In this document: piece by piece, positions 10,830-19,852 of the stretch
How positions within the stretch are numbered: position 1 is the first letter of the stretch
How the letters are laid out: each line of letters begins with the position of its first letter
Assembly: GCF_008838325.1 (NCBI RefSeq)
Contig: NZ_CP042829.1
Coordinates: forward strand, 124,001 to 188,000
Direction: 5' to 3'
DNA from: Tepidiforma bonchosmolovskayae
GTDB taxonomy: Bacteria > Chloroflexota > Dehalococcoidia > Tepidiformales > Tepidiformaceae
Length of the DNA stretch: 64,000 nucleotides
Notes under the pieces: model-generated
The model's input: the letters and a program-made list of their open reading frames with translations, nothing else
Database searches by the model: none
What the model was told of the DNA's origin: nothing
Position numbers and translations under genes: made by a program

Positions 10830-12650
10830 TCAGGGGCTGCCTTCGGCAGTAACGTTCGGCAGGATCCGCCTGAACGGGAACTGCGGCGGGCCGCTGGCGG
10901 AGCCGGAGCGCTGGACCGTCACGGTGATGGTGACGGGCTGCAGTGAGCCGAGCAGCGGCTCGACCATGACCGTGCCGCTCGTAGCGCCCGGCGGGAGCAC
11001 GCTCGGGTCGATGCGGATTTCGAGAACCGAATCCATGCCGGCCTGCGCAACCCGCGGACTGGCCGAAACGACAACGGGCAGGTCGTTGCCGATGGCGACC
11101 CCGCCATCGACGACCCGGCCCGGCGGGTCGTTGGGGTGGCGCACGATGAGCCAGGCGGCCGAGGTGCGGACTCGGAACGGGCCAATCCCTGTGCCGAGGT
11201 TGCGGACGGTTATCGATGCCGCTGTCGAGCTGGCCGATGTGACCTGGAGCGTGACCGCGCGTTCGCCGATGACCTGGAGCTTCGGTGCGCCGAGGAACGT
11301 GCCGGAGCGCGACGGGTCCGGGGCGGGCGTCGAGTCGGAATGGGTCACAATGCCGAGTTCCGGGATCGAGGTTGGGAAATCCATCGCGGCGCACCCGCCG
11401 GAAAAGCCGCGTTCGGAGCACTCGCTGAACGCGGCAGGTGCAAAGGCGGCAGCAACCGCCGGCGCGGAGAGGGCCGGCATCGCAACCTTTTGGGGCGGCC
11501 AGATGCGCCCGGCGGGGTTGACCGGCGCGTCGGGCTGAGCCGGCTGCACCTTCGCGAGATACTGCCCGGCCGACCAACCCGTCACCTGGCCGCTGGTGAC
11601 CTGCCACCATGTGATGCCCTCGAGCGTCTGCGGCCCGCCGACGATGGTGACCCTGGTGCCCTCGGGGAGGCAGGCCAGCGGCGGGTTCGCTGCCGGGGCC
11701 GGACGGACATTCAGGCACTGCCCATCAGCCCGGACGACGGCGGTGTCGCCGACGGCGAGCGCGGTCGATGGCGGCTGCGTCGATCCGCCCGGTGCAAGCG
11801 GCGGCGGGTAGTTCTGTCCTTTCGGCACGGGAGGGTAGCGAAGGCAGCCGTAGACCTTCTCCTGGTAGGTGTAGTCGCCCCAGGTGAACGTGCCGAAGCC
11901 AGGCGCGTTCGGGTCGTTGCAATGCCACACCTCGCCGCGCAACGGGTTGCGGTTCGGATTGAGGGGGTGGTTGATGAACGCGAAACCGTTGTAGCTCCAG
12001 ACCGCGTAGTACCAGTCCTCGAGCGCGGCAGGGTCGCCGTTTCCGGCCACGGGCCGGAATTCCGGCGCCGAGTTCCACTTGTCGGCGAAAATCCGGATGC
12101 CTTCCGCCAGGTTGAAGAGCGGGTGGGTGCCGATCATCGCCTGACGTGCCGAAGGAACCCGGATGTCGAGGGCCGGCGGCGAGGCGAGGTGGCCCATTCC
12201 CGTGGTGATCTGGCCGAGCCCGTAGCCGCAGTCGATGGCGGTGAGAACCGGACCCACTCCGCCGTACGGGACGGAGCCAGCCGCGTGCGCCCAGCCGGAC
12301 TCGACCCAGACCATCGCCTTATACAGGCTGGCCGGCACGGCGGCAGAGCGGGTGCGCGGCTGGCGGGCTGCGCGGGACCCGGTTTCGAGGCCGGGGTAAC
12401 TCACATCGACCCACTCCCCCGAGGGCAGCTGGTACGGCGGGGGGACGGCGACCCCGGCGGCGGCCAGGTCAATCATCTGGTTGTAGGCCGAGACGTAGTC
12501 CTCGTGCTCGTACGTGTCGAAGCCGAAGCCGTAGTTCGGCACATGGCAGGGGTAGTGGTCAGCACGGGCGACCTCCCGCGGTGCGGTCGCGGCGAGGGCC
12601 ATGGCGCCCAGCAGCGCGCCGACCAGGAGGGACCTCAGCGCCGGACCCAT
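10830..12650 (-). CDS. Secreted lytic-transglycosylase-like protein with SH3 domain
   Basis: A 606-residue exported protein. Residues 1-30 form a signal peptide ending AxA (VARA). The next 200 residues resemble an SLT/lysozyme-like fold: likely catalytic E117 in VWVESGW, then GYGLGQIT (about 142-149) and WSYNGFAF. A bacterial SH3-like domain follows at about 300-370 (LNVRP, GWSAGQYL), then a beta-sandwich (about 440-590) like BACON/Ig repeats (TSAAWLIV). It probably cuts or binds peptidoglycan outside the membrane. The start overlaps the previous gene's end by 16 bases, so it is translationally coupled to the two propeller genes. Confidence 0.75.
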   Translation of the reverse strand: MGPALRSLLVGALLGAMALAATAPREVARADHYPCHVPNYGFGFDTYEHEDYVSAYNQMIDLAAAGVAVPPPYQLPSGEWVDVSYPGLETGSRAARQPRTRSAAVPASLYKAMVWVESGWAHAAGSVPYGGVGPVLTAIDCGYGLGQITTGMGHLASPPALDIRVPSARQAMIGTHPLFNLAEGIRIFADKWNSAPEFRPVAGNGDPAALEDWYYAVWSYNGFAFINHPLNPNRNPLRGEVWHCNDPNAPGFGTFTWGDYTYQEKVYGCLRYPPVPKGQNYPPPLAPGGSTQPPSTALAVGDTAVVRADGQCLNVRPAPAANPPLACLPEGTRVTIVGGPQTLEGITWWQVTSGQVTGWSAGQYLAKVQPAQPDAPVNPAGRIWPPQKVAMPALSAPAVAAAFAPAAFSECSERGFSGGCAAMDFPTSIPELGIVTHSDSTPAPDPSRSGTFLGAPKLQVIGERAVTLQVTSASSTAASITVRNLGTGIGPFRVRTSAAWLIVRHPNDPPGRVVDGGVAIGNDLPVVVSASPRVAQAGMDSVLEIRIDPSVLPPGATSGTVMVEPLLGSLQPVTITVTVQRSGSASGPPQFPFRRILPNVTAEGSP

Positions 12651-13768
12651 CCGAGGAATCCCTGGAATCCGGGGATTGCGGCCCGGCCGCCCGAGCCGAC
12701 GAGCTGCAGCTCGGGCCGCCCGGGCGACGCAAAGCCCGAGCCGTCCCAGTGGGTGACCGCGAGCAGTTCGCCGTCGGGGCTGAAGCCCAGCGGCACATCG
12801 AACCCCCCGGCCCGGAGCGCCTGCGCCGAGGCGTCACCGGCGGCGGGGCCTTCGCGGGGCACAGCGCCGAAAGCGGGCGCCCCGCCGGGCTTCCAGACAG
12901 CGCCCAGTGCTTCCGCGCCGGGGTCGGAGAGGGCCTGGGCGCTGGCGGTTGCTCCGCCGTCCAGCGCTGCGACCCGGGCGGAGTAGCGGACGCCGGATTG
13001 GGTGGCCACCTCGACGAACGCGATGGCTGAGCCATCGGGGGCGAGCGCCCAGTCACGGGTGATCGATGGCGAGAGGTGGAGAAGGTCCTGCCCGTCGGAC
13101 TGGAGCGTTGAGCCTCGCGCATCGATGGCGACCGTCAGCAGCCGGCCATCCCGCCAGCCCACGGGCGCGACGGCCAGTGCGGCCTGCGACCAGCGGAGGC
13201 GGACCGCGCCGTCCAGGCGCACTTCGAGCACATCGATAGCGGGGGCGCCGTCGGCAGCTCCCGGTCGTGTGACCACGACCGCGTCGCCGGCAGGAGTCCA
13301 GAGCGGCGTCTGCATGGGCTCGATGCCCGAGACGAGACGTTCAGCGACCCCGCGCTGGAGGTCGACGACGATGAGCGACGCCTGGGGCTGCACCGGCGAG
13401 CCCGCGTCAACCGCAACCAGTGCAGCGAATCGGCCGGCGGGGTCAACGGAGCCGCTCGTCCGGAATCCCTCCAGGTGGGGGACCCGGGCGATTTCGATAA
13501 CGTTGGCAGACTGGTCAGCCCGCGCCGCGGCGATGACATCGACCGAGCCCTCGGTCCGCGTCACGAGGGCGTAGGTGCCGGGCGGAGCGGCTGCAAAGGC
13601 CGAGCCGGGCCCCTGTTTCGCATCGCCGGCGATAATGCCCCAGAGGATGGGGCCGATGGCGAGCACGGCGACGAGCCCCGTCAGAACGAGGACGAGCCGT
13701 GCCAGACGGCCCGTGCCGGGTTCACGCCGGGTTCGGTAACGGACGGGGGAGATGGGCGTCGATGCCAT
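12635..13768 (-). CDS. Membrane-anchored beta-propeller (TolB/WD40-like) protein, second copy
   Basis: A 377-residue protein with a basic N-terminus, one transmembrane helix (LVLVLTGLVAVLAIGPILWG, about 25-44) and an extracytoplasmic domain of repeated beta-propeller blades (DPAGRFAALVAV, TPAGDAVVV, APDGSAIAFVE, SPDGELLAVTH). It is a paralogue of the gene just upstream. ATG overlaps the preceding stop as TAATG, and its 3' end overlaps the transglycosylase-like gene. No catalytic residues are evident; a binding or scaffold role at the cell surface is likely. It is probably an assembly partner of the wall enzyme encoded next. Confidence 0.7.
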   Translation of the reverse strand: MASTPISPVRYRTRREPGTGRLARLVLVLTGLVAVLAIGPILWGIIAGDAKQGPGSAFAAAPPGTYALVTRTEGSVDVIAAARADQSANVIEIARVPHLEGFRTSGSVDPAGRFAALVAVDAGSPVQPQASLIVVDLQRGVAERLVSGIEPMQTPLWTPAGDAVVVTRPGAADGAPAIDVLEVRLDGAVRLRWSQAALAVAPVGWRDGRLLTVAIDARGSTLQSDGQDLLHLSPSITRDWALAPDGSAIAFVEVATQSGVRYSARVAALDGGATASAQALSDPGAEALGAVWKPGGAPAFGAVPREGPAAGDASAQALRAGGFDVPLGFSPDGELLAVTHWDGSGFASPGRPELQLVGSGGRAAIPGFQGFLGWVRR

Positions 13769-14880
13769 TACTCGCCCCTCACCCAGCCGACGAACGAGGC
13801 CGCCGGAACGTCGGTGAGCAGCTCCCGGGAGGCCGGCGAGGCAATCCAGAGCGCTGCCTCGGGGCGGGCGGACGGGTCGGTGCCCGCCCCGACGGTGGAG
13901 ACGACGACGTAATCACCCAGCGGGGCCCAGGCGTGGGGAATGACCCAGGCTGCCGATGGGTTCGGGTCTGCGAGCTGGAGTGAGCCGCCGGGTCCTCCGA
14001 ACACAGGGAGCGGATTGCCGGGCTGCCATGCTGCCCCGACCTGGTTGCGGCCGGATGGGAGGGCGGTCACGGCACCGGTTGCAATGGTCAGGGTCTTGCC
14101 CACGTAGCTGCGGGAAGATGCGCTGAGGATATCCACGAACGCGACGCGTGAGCCGTCGGGGCTCAGGGACCAGTCACGCGTGCGGCCGGGCGAGAGCTCG
14201 GCGACCCGTTCGACAGTGCCGCCACGCGCCATCCAGAGGCTCGATCCGGACTGGTCGACGACCACGATATACAGCCGGCCACCATCGAGGCTGTAGCCGA
14301 GCGGGACGACCTGGAAAGCCGCGGTGAAGCGGGCTGCTTCGGACAGGGCCAGCGCGTCGGCGTCAATCTCCAGGACCCGGAGAACACCGGGCTCTCCGCT
14401 CGCTGTGACCGCGAGCTTCGAACCGTCGCGAGACCAGGCCAGCGGCGAGAGGTACTCGAACCCGCCTTCGACGACCCGGACGGTGCCATCGAGGCTGACC
14501 AGCGAGAGTGTGGCGGCGCTGCCGCGCGTGCCGTCGACGGCGAGGACGGCCATCCGGTCGCCCGTTGGCGATGCCGCGCCGCGGGCGTGCAGCCCGGTGA
14601 ATGTGTACGGGAAGGAGGCGATGGTGCGGGCAGGCGCACCGCGGGACAGCCCGCGTACGCGGAGGTTGTCGACCCGCCGGGCGGAGTCGGGCTCGAGGTA
14701 GGCAACGGTCCGGATTTCCGAGGCAGGGATGGCCGGCGCCGCCGGCCCATCGGTAGAAACCGGGGAGGATGACGACGCCACCCATGCGGCGATGCCCGCG
14801 ACCACCGCGAGCACGGCGAGCACGATGGGAACGAACGTTCGGGAAGGACCGGGAATTCGACGCAACCCGGGAGCGAGCAC
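13768..14880 (-). CDS. Membrane-anchored beta-propeller (TolB/WD40-like) protein, first copy
   Basis: About 370 residues: short cytoplasmic N-terminus, one membrane helix (FVPIVLAVLAVVAGIAAWVA), then propeller blades (SPTGDRMAVLAV, SRDGSKLAVTA, SPDGSRVAFVD). The frame is open to 15063, but that part would translate the structured leader; GTG 14880 is chosen because an AGG-type Shine-Dalgarno lies 7 bases upstream and the promoter is at 15049-15077. First gene of a three-gene leftward operon (propeller, propeller, lytic-transglycosylase-like). It shares order of domains and the C-terminal FVGWVRG/GWVRR ending with the next gene, which points to tandem duplication. Confidence 0.68.
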   Translation of the reverse strand: MLAPGLRRIPGPSRTFVPIVLAVLAVVAGIAAWVASSSSPVSTDGPAAPAIPASEIRTVAYLEPDSARRVDNLRVRGLSRGAPARTIASFPYTFTGLHARGAASPTGDRMAVLAVDGTRGSAATLSLVSLDGTVRVVEGGFEYLSPLAWSRDGSKLAVTASGEPGVLRVLEIDADALALSEAARFTAAFQVVPLGYSLDGGRLYIVVVDQSGSSLWMARGGTVERVAELSPGRTRDWSLSPDGSRVAFVDILSASSRSYVGKTLTIATGAVTALPSGRNQVGAAWQPGNPLPVFGGPGGSLQLADPNPSAAWVIPHAWAPLGDYVVVSTVGAGTDPSARPEAALWIASPASRELLTDVPAASFVGWVRGE

Positions 14881-15042
14881 GCGGCAACCTCGCGCTTGCG
14901 GGCGGAAGCTCCGCCCTGGTCTTGCACCGGGTCTCGACTTCCCCGGCGCTCGGCCACCTGGCAAGGCGGTCGGTACCCCCGCTGTACCGCCGGGTACGCC
15001 CCAGAGCGGGGCGTGCCAGCACCCCTCGATGGGAGGGGCCGT
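14881..15042 (-). other. Structured 5' leader of the propeller/transglycosylase operon
   Basis: About 160 transcribed bases before GTG 14880. Stem-loops visible: CCCCTC/GAGGGG (15022-15038), ACGCCCC/GGGGCGT (14996-15014) and GGTAC/GTACC extended by GGCGG/CCGCC (about 14965-14990). It may control translation or mRNA life; no known riboswitch class fits. Confidence 0.45.
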
Positions 15043-15048
15043 GGGGCG

Positions 15049-15077
15049 AACGTAACAAGGCACCCGGGTCTCGTCAA
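15049..15077 (-). promoter_or_regulatory. Strong predicted promoter of the propeller/transglycosylase operon
   Basis: Read leftwards: -35 TTGACG (15077-15072), 17-base spacer, extended -10 TGtTACGTT (hexamer 15054-15049). GGTAAACCCGG (15089-15079) abuts the -35 on its upstream side and recurs upstream of the pilin gene. Confidence 0.7.
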
Positions 15078-15129
15078 TCCGGGTTTACCGCACACTTCCG
15101 CACCGGGGAGCCAGCGTAGGCCGGCGGTG

Positions 15130-15138
15130 TGCTAGCGT
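15130..15138 (+). promoter_or_regulatory. Extended -10 giving a leaderless mRNA for the M50 protease
   Basis: TGcTAGCGT, with the hexamer at 15133-15138 and only 7 bases before ATG 15146. No Shine-Dalgarno is present, so transcription probably starts at or next to the start codon. Confidence 0.55.
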
Positions 15139-15145
15139 TCGGCTG

Positions 15146-15841
15146 ATGATTTGGTATCTCAACGCGCTCCAGGACAACCCTGCCGTCTTCGCTGTCTACC
15201 TTGCAGCCTGGCTTGTGGCGATTGTCACCGGGCTGGCGTTCCACGAGTTCTGTCACGCCTGGACCGCCTATCAGCTCGGCGACGACACCGCCCGGCGGAA
15301 CGGGCGGCTGACCCTCAACCCGCTCGCGCACCTCGACCCGGTGGGCTCGACGCTGCTGCTCCTCTTCGGCTTCGGCTGGGCGAAGCCGACGCCGGTCAAC
15401 CCGTGGCGGCTGCGAACCGGACCCCGGCAGGGCTTCGCGCTCGTCGCGTTCGCCGGGCCGGCGTCGAACTTCTTTTTCGCCGCGCTCGCCGCCATTCCCA
15501 TCCGGCTCGGGGTCGTCCAAACCTCGTTCCCGACCATCGAAGCCGTCATCCGGCGGGGCTCCGGCGAGGACTACCTCTGGCTGTTCCTCTCGTTCATCAT
15601 CACGCTCAACGTGCTCCTGGGGATATTCAACCTCATCCCCATTTCGCCGCTCGACGGGTTCAAGGTCGTGACCGGGATCGCGCCCCGGGAGGTCGCCCGG
15701 GCGCTCGAGCAGCTCGCCCCGTGGGGGCCGGGCATCCTGATGACCCTCATTGCCATCGGCTTCCTGACGGGCTTCAGCCCGCTCGGCTGGCTGATCGGGC
15801 TCGTGTACGACGACGTCTTGCGGGTGATTGTCGGTACCTGA
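15146..15841 (+). CDS. Site-2-protease-type M50 metalloprotease
   Basis: A 231-residue integral membrane zinc protease of the short M50/Rip2-like group lacking a PDZ domain. HEFCH (H33, E34, H37) is the HExxH zinc motif inside a membrane helix, and NLIPISPLDGFKV supplies the aspartate of the NPDG-type motif. About five or six membrane helices. Such enzymes cut substrates within the membrane, often releasing regulators; no substrate is suggested by neighbours. The gene appears to lack a Shine-Dalgarno and to be leaderless. Confidence 0.9.
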   Translation: MIWYLNALQDNPAVFAVYLAAWLVAIVTGLAFHEFCHAWTAYQLGDDTARRNGRLTLNPLAHLDPVGSTLLLLFGFGWAKPTPVNPWRLRTGPRQGFALVAFAGPASNFFFAALAAIPIRLGVVQTSFPTIEAVIRRGSGEDYLWLFLSFIITLNVLLGIFNLIPISPLDGFKVVTGIAPREVARALEQLAPWGPGILMTLIAIGFLTGFSPLGWLIGLVYDDVLRVIVGT

Positions 15842-15877
15842 CCAGGTTGCCCGGGGCGCCGTCGGGAAGTGCCGTTG

Positions 15878-15886
15878 TGGTAGCCT
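15878..15886 (+). promoter_or_regulatory. Extended -10 upstream of tyrA-aroA-gmk
   Basis: TGgTAGCCT between the M50 gene and tyrA, about 48 bases before ATG 15934, with no recognisable -35. Confidence 0.4.
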
Positions 15887-15933
15887 ACAGGGAGCGGCAG
15901 GAGGCACGGCCTGCGCGTTCGCGGGTGGGTCCC

Positions 15934-16971
15934 ATGGCAGAGAATCGCATCGCCATCATCGGCACCGGTCTCATCGGCGCCTCGATCGGGCTGGGCCTTG
16001 CCGCCCGCCCGAACCGCAACTACGAAATTGTCGGCGTCGACCGCGACCGCACGCATGCCCGCGCGGCGAAGAAGCTCGGCGCCCTGGACCGCGAGGTCGG
16101 GTCGCTGGAGGAGGCGGTGGAGCGGGCCGGGATGGTCATCATCGCGACGCCGGTCGTGGCGGCGCGGCGCATCCTGGAGGACGTGGGGCGCTATCTTGTG
16201 CCCGGCGCCGTGGTGACCGACGTGTGCAGCACCAAGGCCGAAGTGATGCGCTGGGCAGCCGAATACCTCCCGGAGAACGTCCACTTCGTCGGCGGCCACC
16301 CTATGGCCGGCCGCGAGAAGAGCGGTCCGGAAGCCGCGTCGGCCTCACTGTTCGAAGGCGCGACGTGGGCCGTCACGCCGTCCCCGCGGGCCGATGAACG
16401 CGCGGTCCAGGCTGTCCTGGGGCTGATTGAAGCGCTGGGGGCAATCCCGCTCTACATCGACCCGGCAGAGCACGACCAGTACGCCGCCGCGGTGAGCCAT
16501 GTTCCGCTTTTGGCTTCGGTCGCGCTCTTCCGCATGGTGCGCGACAGCCAGGGCTGGGAGGATGCCGCGCTCCTTGCAGGCCCCGGCTTCCGGGATGTCA
16601 CCCGGCTCGCGAGCGGCGACCCGACCATGGCGCGCGACATCATGCTCACGAACCGCGAGGCCGTGATTCACTGGATCGGCCGGCTGCAGCAGGAGCTTTC
16701 GACCATTAGGGCGGCACTCGAGGCCGGCCCTGAGCCGATCTACGACCTGTTCAAGTCGACGCAGCTGGACCGAGACACGTTTATCCAGAATCCGCCGCAG
16801 CGGCGCCGGCCCGAGGGGATCGAACCGCCTTCGGCCCGCGATGCCATCGGCCGGATGTTCGTGGGAGGGCTCTACGACAGGATCAAGGAGACCACCGAGC
16901 GGCTGCCCACGGCACCGCGCGACGATGCTGACCTGAAACGCAAGCTCGGCATTGAGGATGACCGGCTGTGA
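15934..16971 (+). CDS. tyrA: Prephenate dehydrogenase
   Basis: A 345-residue NAD(P)-dependent enzyme of tyrosine synthesis (prephenate or arogenate oxidative decarboxylation). N-terminal Rossmann GTGLIGASIG, then GGHPMAGREKSG and the helical dimer domain with SHVPLLAS. No ACT domain is evident in the remaining C-terminus. ATG 15934 gives the standard MAENRIAIIGTG start. Its stop overlaps the aroA start in GTGA, so tyrA, aroA and gmk form a tightly coupled set. Confidence 0.93.
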   Translation: MAENRIAIIGTGLIGASIGLGLAARPNRNYEIVGVDRDRTHARAAKKLGALDREVGSLEEAVERAGMVIIATPVVAARRILEDVGRYLVPGAVVTDVCSTKAEVMRWAAEYLPENVHFVGGHPMAGREKSGPEAASASLFEGATWAVTPSPRADERAVQAVLGLIEALGAIPLYIDPAEHDQYAAAVSHVPLLASVALFRMVRDSQGWEDAALLAGPGFRDVTRLASGDPTMARDIMLTNREAVIHWIGRLQQELSTIRAALEAGPEPIYDLFKSTQLDRDTFIQNPPQRRRPEGIEPPSARDAIGRMFVGGLYDRIKETTERLPTAPRDDADLKRKLGIEDDRL

Positions 16972-18266
16972 AGGTGAGCCGGCCGGCCCGCATCAGGGCC
17001 ACCATTCACGTCCCGCCGGATAAATCGATCTCGCACCGGGCGCTAATCTTCAATGCGGTTGCGACCGGGCGGGCGACGGTTGAGCACATCCTCGACTCGG
17101 ATGATGTGCGCTCAACGGCGCGCTGCCTTGCGGCCCTCGGCGTGCCGATTGACTGGCCGGAGGGCTCCGCGGTAGCACATGTGACCGGGCAGGGGCTGCA
17201 CGGGCTCTTCGAAGCCGAGGACGTACTGGACTGCGGCAACAGCGGCACGACGATGCGCCTGCTGCTCGGCCTGCTCGCCGGGCACCCGATCCTTTCGGTC
17301 CTCACGGGGGACAGGTCGCTCCGGTCCCGGCCGATGGCGCGGGTCATCCAGCCGCTGCGAACGATGGGTGCGCACCTTGCAGCCCGGCGCGGGGACACGC
17401 TCGCCCCGGTAGTCATCAAAGGCGGCAGTCTCCGCGGCATTGCATACCAGTCCCCGGTCGCCAGCGCGCAGGTGAAATCCGCCATTCTGCTCGCCGGCCT
17501 CTACGCGGAAGGGGAAACCGCAGTCGCCGAGCCCAGCCGCTCGCGCGACCACACCGAACGGCTGCTCACCGCGATGGGTGCGCCCCTGACGAGCGACGGG
17601 CTGACGGTCCGGGTGCGGCCGGCAGACCGGCTCAGCGCCGTCTCGGTCCGGGTGCCCGGGGACATCTCCAGCGCTGCGCCATGGATGGTGCTGGGCGTGT
17701 GCCACCCGGATGCCGAAATCGTGCTGGAAGGCGTCAACGTCAACCCGACGCGGACCGGCATCCTCGACATCCTGCGGGCGATGGGCGCCGATCTCGAACT
17801 GGTCGAGGAGCGGACCTCCGGCGGCGAGCCGGTCGCCGACATCGTCGTGCGCTCGAGCCAGCTCCGCGCGACCTCCGTCGGCGGCGAGCTGGTCCCGCGG
17901 GCAATCGACGAGCTTCCGCTCGTGGCGCTGGCGGCCTGCTTCGCCGAAGGCACGACCGTCGTGCGGGATGCGACAGAACTCCGGGTCAAGGAATCCGATC
18001 GCGTCAGGACCGTGGTCGAAGCGCTCGGGCGCCTCGGCGCGGCAATCCGGGAGCGCGAGGACGGCTTCGAAGTCGATGGCCCGGTCCGGCTCCGCGGAGC
18101 CCGCGTCCACGCGCACGGCGACCACCGCATCGGCATGCTGGGCGCCATTGCCGGCTGCCTCGCCGAGGGCGAGACGGAGGTGCTCGACGATGCGGTGGGC
18201 GTCTCGTACCGGGCGTTCTGGGACGACCTGCGGGCGGCCACCTCCGGCGAGGCGATGGCGCGGTGA
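16968..18266 (+). CDS. aroA: 3-phosphoshikimate 1-carboxyvinyltransferase (EPSP synthase)
   Basis: A 432-residue shikimate-pathway enzyme transferring enolpyruvate from PEP to shikimate-3-phosphate. PPDKSISHRA (catalytic lysine and substrate loop), NSGTTMRLLLG, RPMARVIQPL and RVKESDR are all present. GTG 16968 overlaps the tyrA stop by four bases. The active-site loop reads NSGTTMRLLLG, where glycine after the GN-type motif decides glyphosate class; class was not resolved by eye. Confidence 0.96.
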   Translation: MKVSRPARIRATIHVPPDKSISHRALIFNAVATGRATVEHILDSDDVRSTARCLAALGVPIDWPEGSAVAHVTGQGLHGLFEAEDVLDCGNSGTTMRLLLGLLAGHPILSVLTGDRSLRSRPMARVIQPLRTMGAHLAARRGDTLAPVVIKGGSLRGIAYQSPVASAQVKSAILLAGLYAEGETAVAEPSRSRDHTERLLTAMGAPLTSDGLTVRVRPADRLSAVSVRVPGDISSAAPWMVLGVCHPDAEIVLEGVNVNPTRTGILDILRAMGADLELVEERTSGGEPVADIVVRSSQLRATSVGGELVPRAIDELPLVALAACFAEGTTVVRDATELRVKESDRVRTVVEALGRLGAAIREREDGFEVDGPVRLRGARVHAHGDHRIGMLGAIAGCLAEGETEVLDDAVGVSYRAFWDDLRAATSGEAMAR

Positions 18267-18862
18267 GCGAAAAGCCGCTCGTTGTCGTCCTTCACGGCCC
18301 TTCCGGCGTCGGCAAGGACTCGGTGATTGCCGAGCTGAAGAAGCGCCTCGGCATCCACCGGGCCACAAGTTCGACCAACCGCGCCCCGCGGGGCGACGAG
18401 CGCCACGGCGTGGACTACTACTTCATCAGCGACGCCGAGTTCCGCCAGAAGATTGCGAACGGCGAGTTCGCAGAGTGGGCAGAAGTGTACGGGGACCTGA
18501 AGGGGCTGGAGCGGTCAGAAATCGAAGGGCCGCTCGCCGAGGGCCGGGATGTCATTATCCGCACCGACGTCCAGGGCGCGCGGACGTGGCGGAAGAAGCT
18601 CGAAGGCGCCGTGTTCATTTTCCTGATGGCGGAGGACCGGGAGGCGCTGCGCGCGCAGCTGGTCGGGCGAGGGAGCGAGGACGCGGAGAGCCTCGCGCGG
18701 CGCATCGCAGCGCTTGAGGACGAGCTCGACGACATCGAGAACAACGACTACGTCGTCATCAACCGGCACGGCCGCCTCGAGGAGGCCGTCAACGAGATCG
18801 CGGAGATCATCAGGCGGGAGAAGGCGAATCCGAACCGGCCGCCCGCGCGGCTCATCGGCTGA
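18263..18862 (+). CDS. gmk: Guanylate kinase
   Basis: A 199-residue enzyme phosphorylating GMP to GDP with ATP. P-loop GPSGVGKDS (12-20), then the GMP-binding TSSTNRAPRGDERHGVDYYF and EWAEVYGDLKG, then VQGARTWR. GTG 18263 overlaps the aroA stop TGA (18264-18266), so it is coupled to aroA. Length and motifs are typical; the serine-rich lid follows GDLKG. The frame extends upstream only as an out-of-frame shadow of aroA. Confidence 0.95.
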   Translation: MSEKPLVVVLHGPSGVGKDSVIAELKKRLGIHRATSSTNRAPRGDERHGVDYYFISDAEFRQKIANGEFAEWAEVYGDLKGLERSEIEGPLAEGRDVIIRTDVQGARTWRKKLEGAVFIFLMAEDREALRAQLVGRGSEDAESLARRIAALEDELDDIENNDYVVINRHGRLEEAVNEIAEIIRREKANPNRPPARLIG

Positions 18863-18919
18863 CCCTGCCAGCGGGCCGCCCGTAAGATCCGCGCAACGCC
18901 TGCACCCGGAGACGCATCG

Positions 18920-19771
18920 ATGGACCCTTCGCTTGCCCAGCTCTTCAGCCTTGACGGCAAAGTTGCCCTCGTGACGGGGGCGTCCAGCGGGCTCGGGGTG
19001 GCCTTCGCACGGGGGCTCGCCCGGGCCGGGGCGAACGTGGTCGTCACGGCGCGGCGACAGGAGCTCATCGAACAGACCGCTGCGATGCTGCGGCAATACG
19101 GCGTCGAGGCCGAGGCGTGCCCGGCGGACATCACCGACGAGGAGCAGTTCGAGCGGCTGTTCGAACGGACTGTCGAGCGGTTCGGGCGGCTCGACATCAT
19201 GGTCAACAATGCCGGCTACACCGACCGCTCCGGCCTGCGGCACGACCTCGGCAGCTTCAAGCGGATGCGGTCGGTGGTCGAACTGGACCTGCTGGCGACG
19301 ATCAACGGCTGCCGGCTTGCGGCCCGGCAGATGCTGGCCCAGGGGACTGGCGGGGTCATCATCAACATCAGCTCAATCCTCGGGCGCGTCGGGAGCGAGT
19401 TCCGCGCAGCGTCGTACCACGCAGCGAAAGGCGGGGTCGATGCGCTGACCCGCGTGCTGGCGCTCGAATACGCCCGCGAGGGCATCCGGGTGAACGCCAT
19501 CGCACCGTCGTACTTCGACGGGACGGAGCTGATGGGCAAGGTCTTCGAATCCACCCCGGGCACGCGAGACCAGGCCATATCGCGGACGCCGATGGGGCGG
19601 CTCGGCCAGCCGGAGGACCTCGAGGGCGCGATTATCTACCTTGCTTCAGATGCGTCGAAGTTCGTGACCGGGCACATCCTGTACGTGGACGGCGGCTGGA
19701 CTGCGGGCGGCGGCTATCACCAGATCGCCCCGCCGTGGGAGACGGAGCCGGGCCACCAGCGGTTGGGGTAG
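18920..19771 (+). CDS. Short-chain dehydrogenase/reductase
   Basis: A 283-residue classical SDR: cofactor motif TGASSGLG, NNAG, and catalytic S-Y-K as ISS...SYHAAK, with the C-terminal VTGHILYVDGG seen in 3-oxoacyl-ACP reductase-like SDRs. The arginine after the first strand (TARRQ) favours NADP(H). A GGAG lies 10 bases before ATG, and a -10-like TAAGAT is at 18883-18888. Substrate is unknown; it has a C-terminal extension of about 20 residues (HQIAPPWETEPG). Confidence 0.9.
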   Translation: MDPSLAQLFSLDGKVALVTGASSGLGVAFARGLARAGANVVVTARRQELIEQTAAMLRQYGVEAEACPADITDEEQFERLFERTVERFGRLDIMVNNAGYTDRSGLRHDLGSFKRMRSVVELDLLATINGCRLAARQMLAQGTGGVIINISSILGRVGSEFRAASYHAAKGGVDALTRVLALEYAREGIRVNAIAPSYFDGTELMGKVFESTPGTRDQAISRTPMGRLGQPEDLEGAIIYLASDASKFVTGHILYVDGGWTAGGGYHQIAPPWETEPGHQRLG

Positions 19772-19814
19772 AACTGACACCAGGACCACACGGCAGCGGT
19801 GCTGTTGGACACGA

Positions 19815-19840
19815 AGAAGCCCGGGTATTCCCGGGCTTCT
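19815..19840. terminator. Bidirectional hairpin terminator between SDR and tRNA-Asp
   Basis: A perfect 11-bp stem AGAAGCCCGGG/CCCGGGCTTCT with a TATT loop. On the minus strand it is followed by TTCGT. It sits between two convergent genes and can serve both. Confidence 0.75.
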
Positions 19841-19852
19841 CTGCGGCTGACC

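Noticed and set aside
11136-12986. A 616-codon plus-strand frame opposite the transglycosylase-like gene
   Set aside because: Arginine-rich low-complexity translation without domains; the minus strand has a signal peptide and enzyme motifs.
14881-15042. Cobalamin-riboswitch-like wording (GGGGAA, then CGGTGCAAGACC) in the propeller operon leader
   Set aside because: Only short pieces fit; the conserved B12 box and order of helices are not met, and downstream genes have no link to cobalamin.
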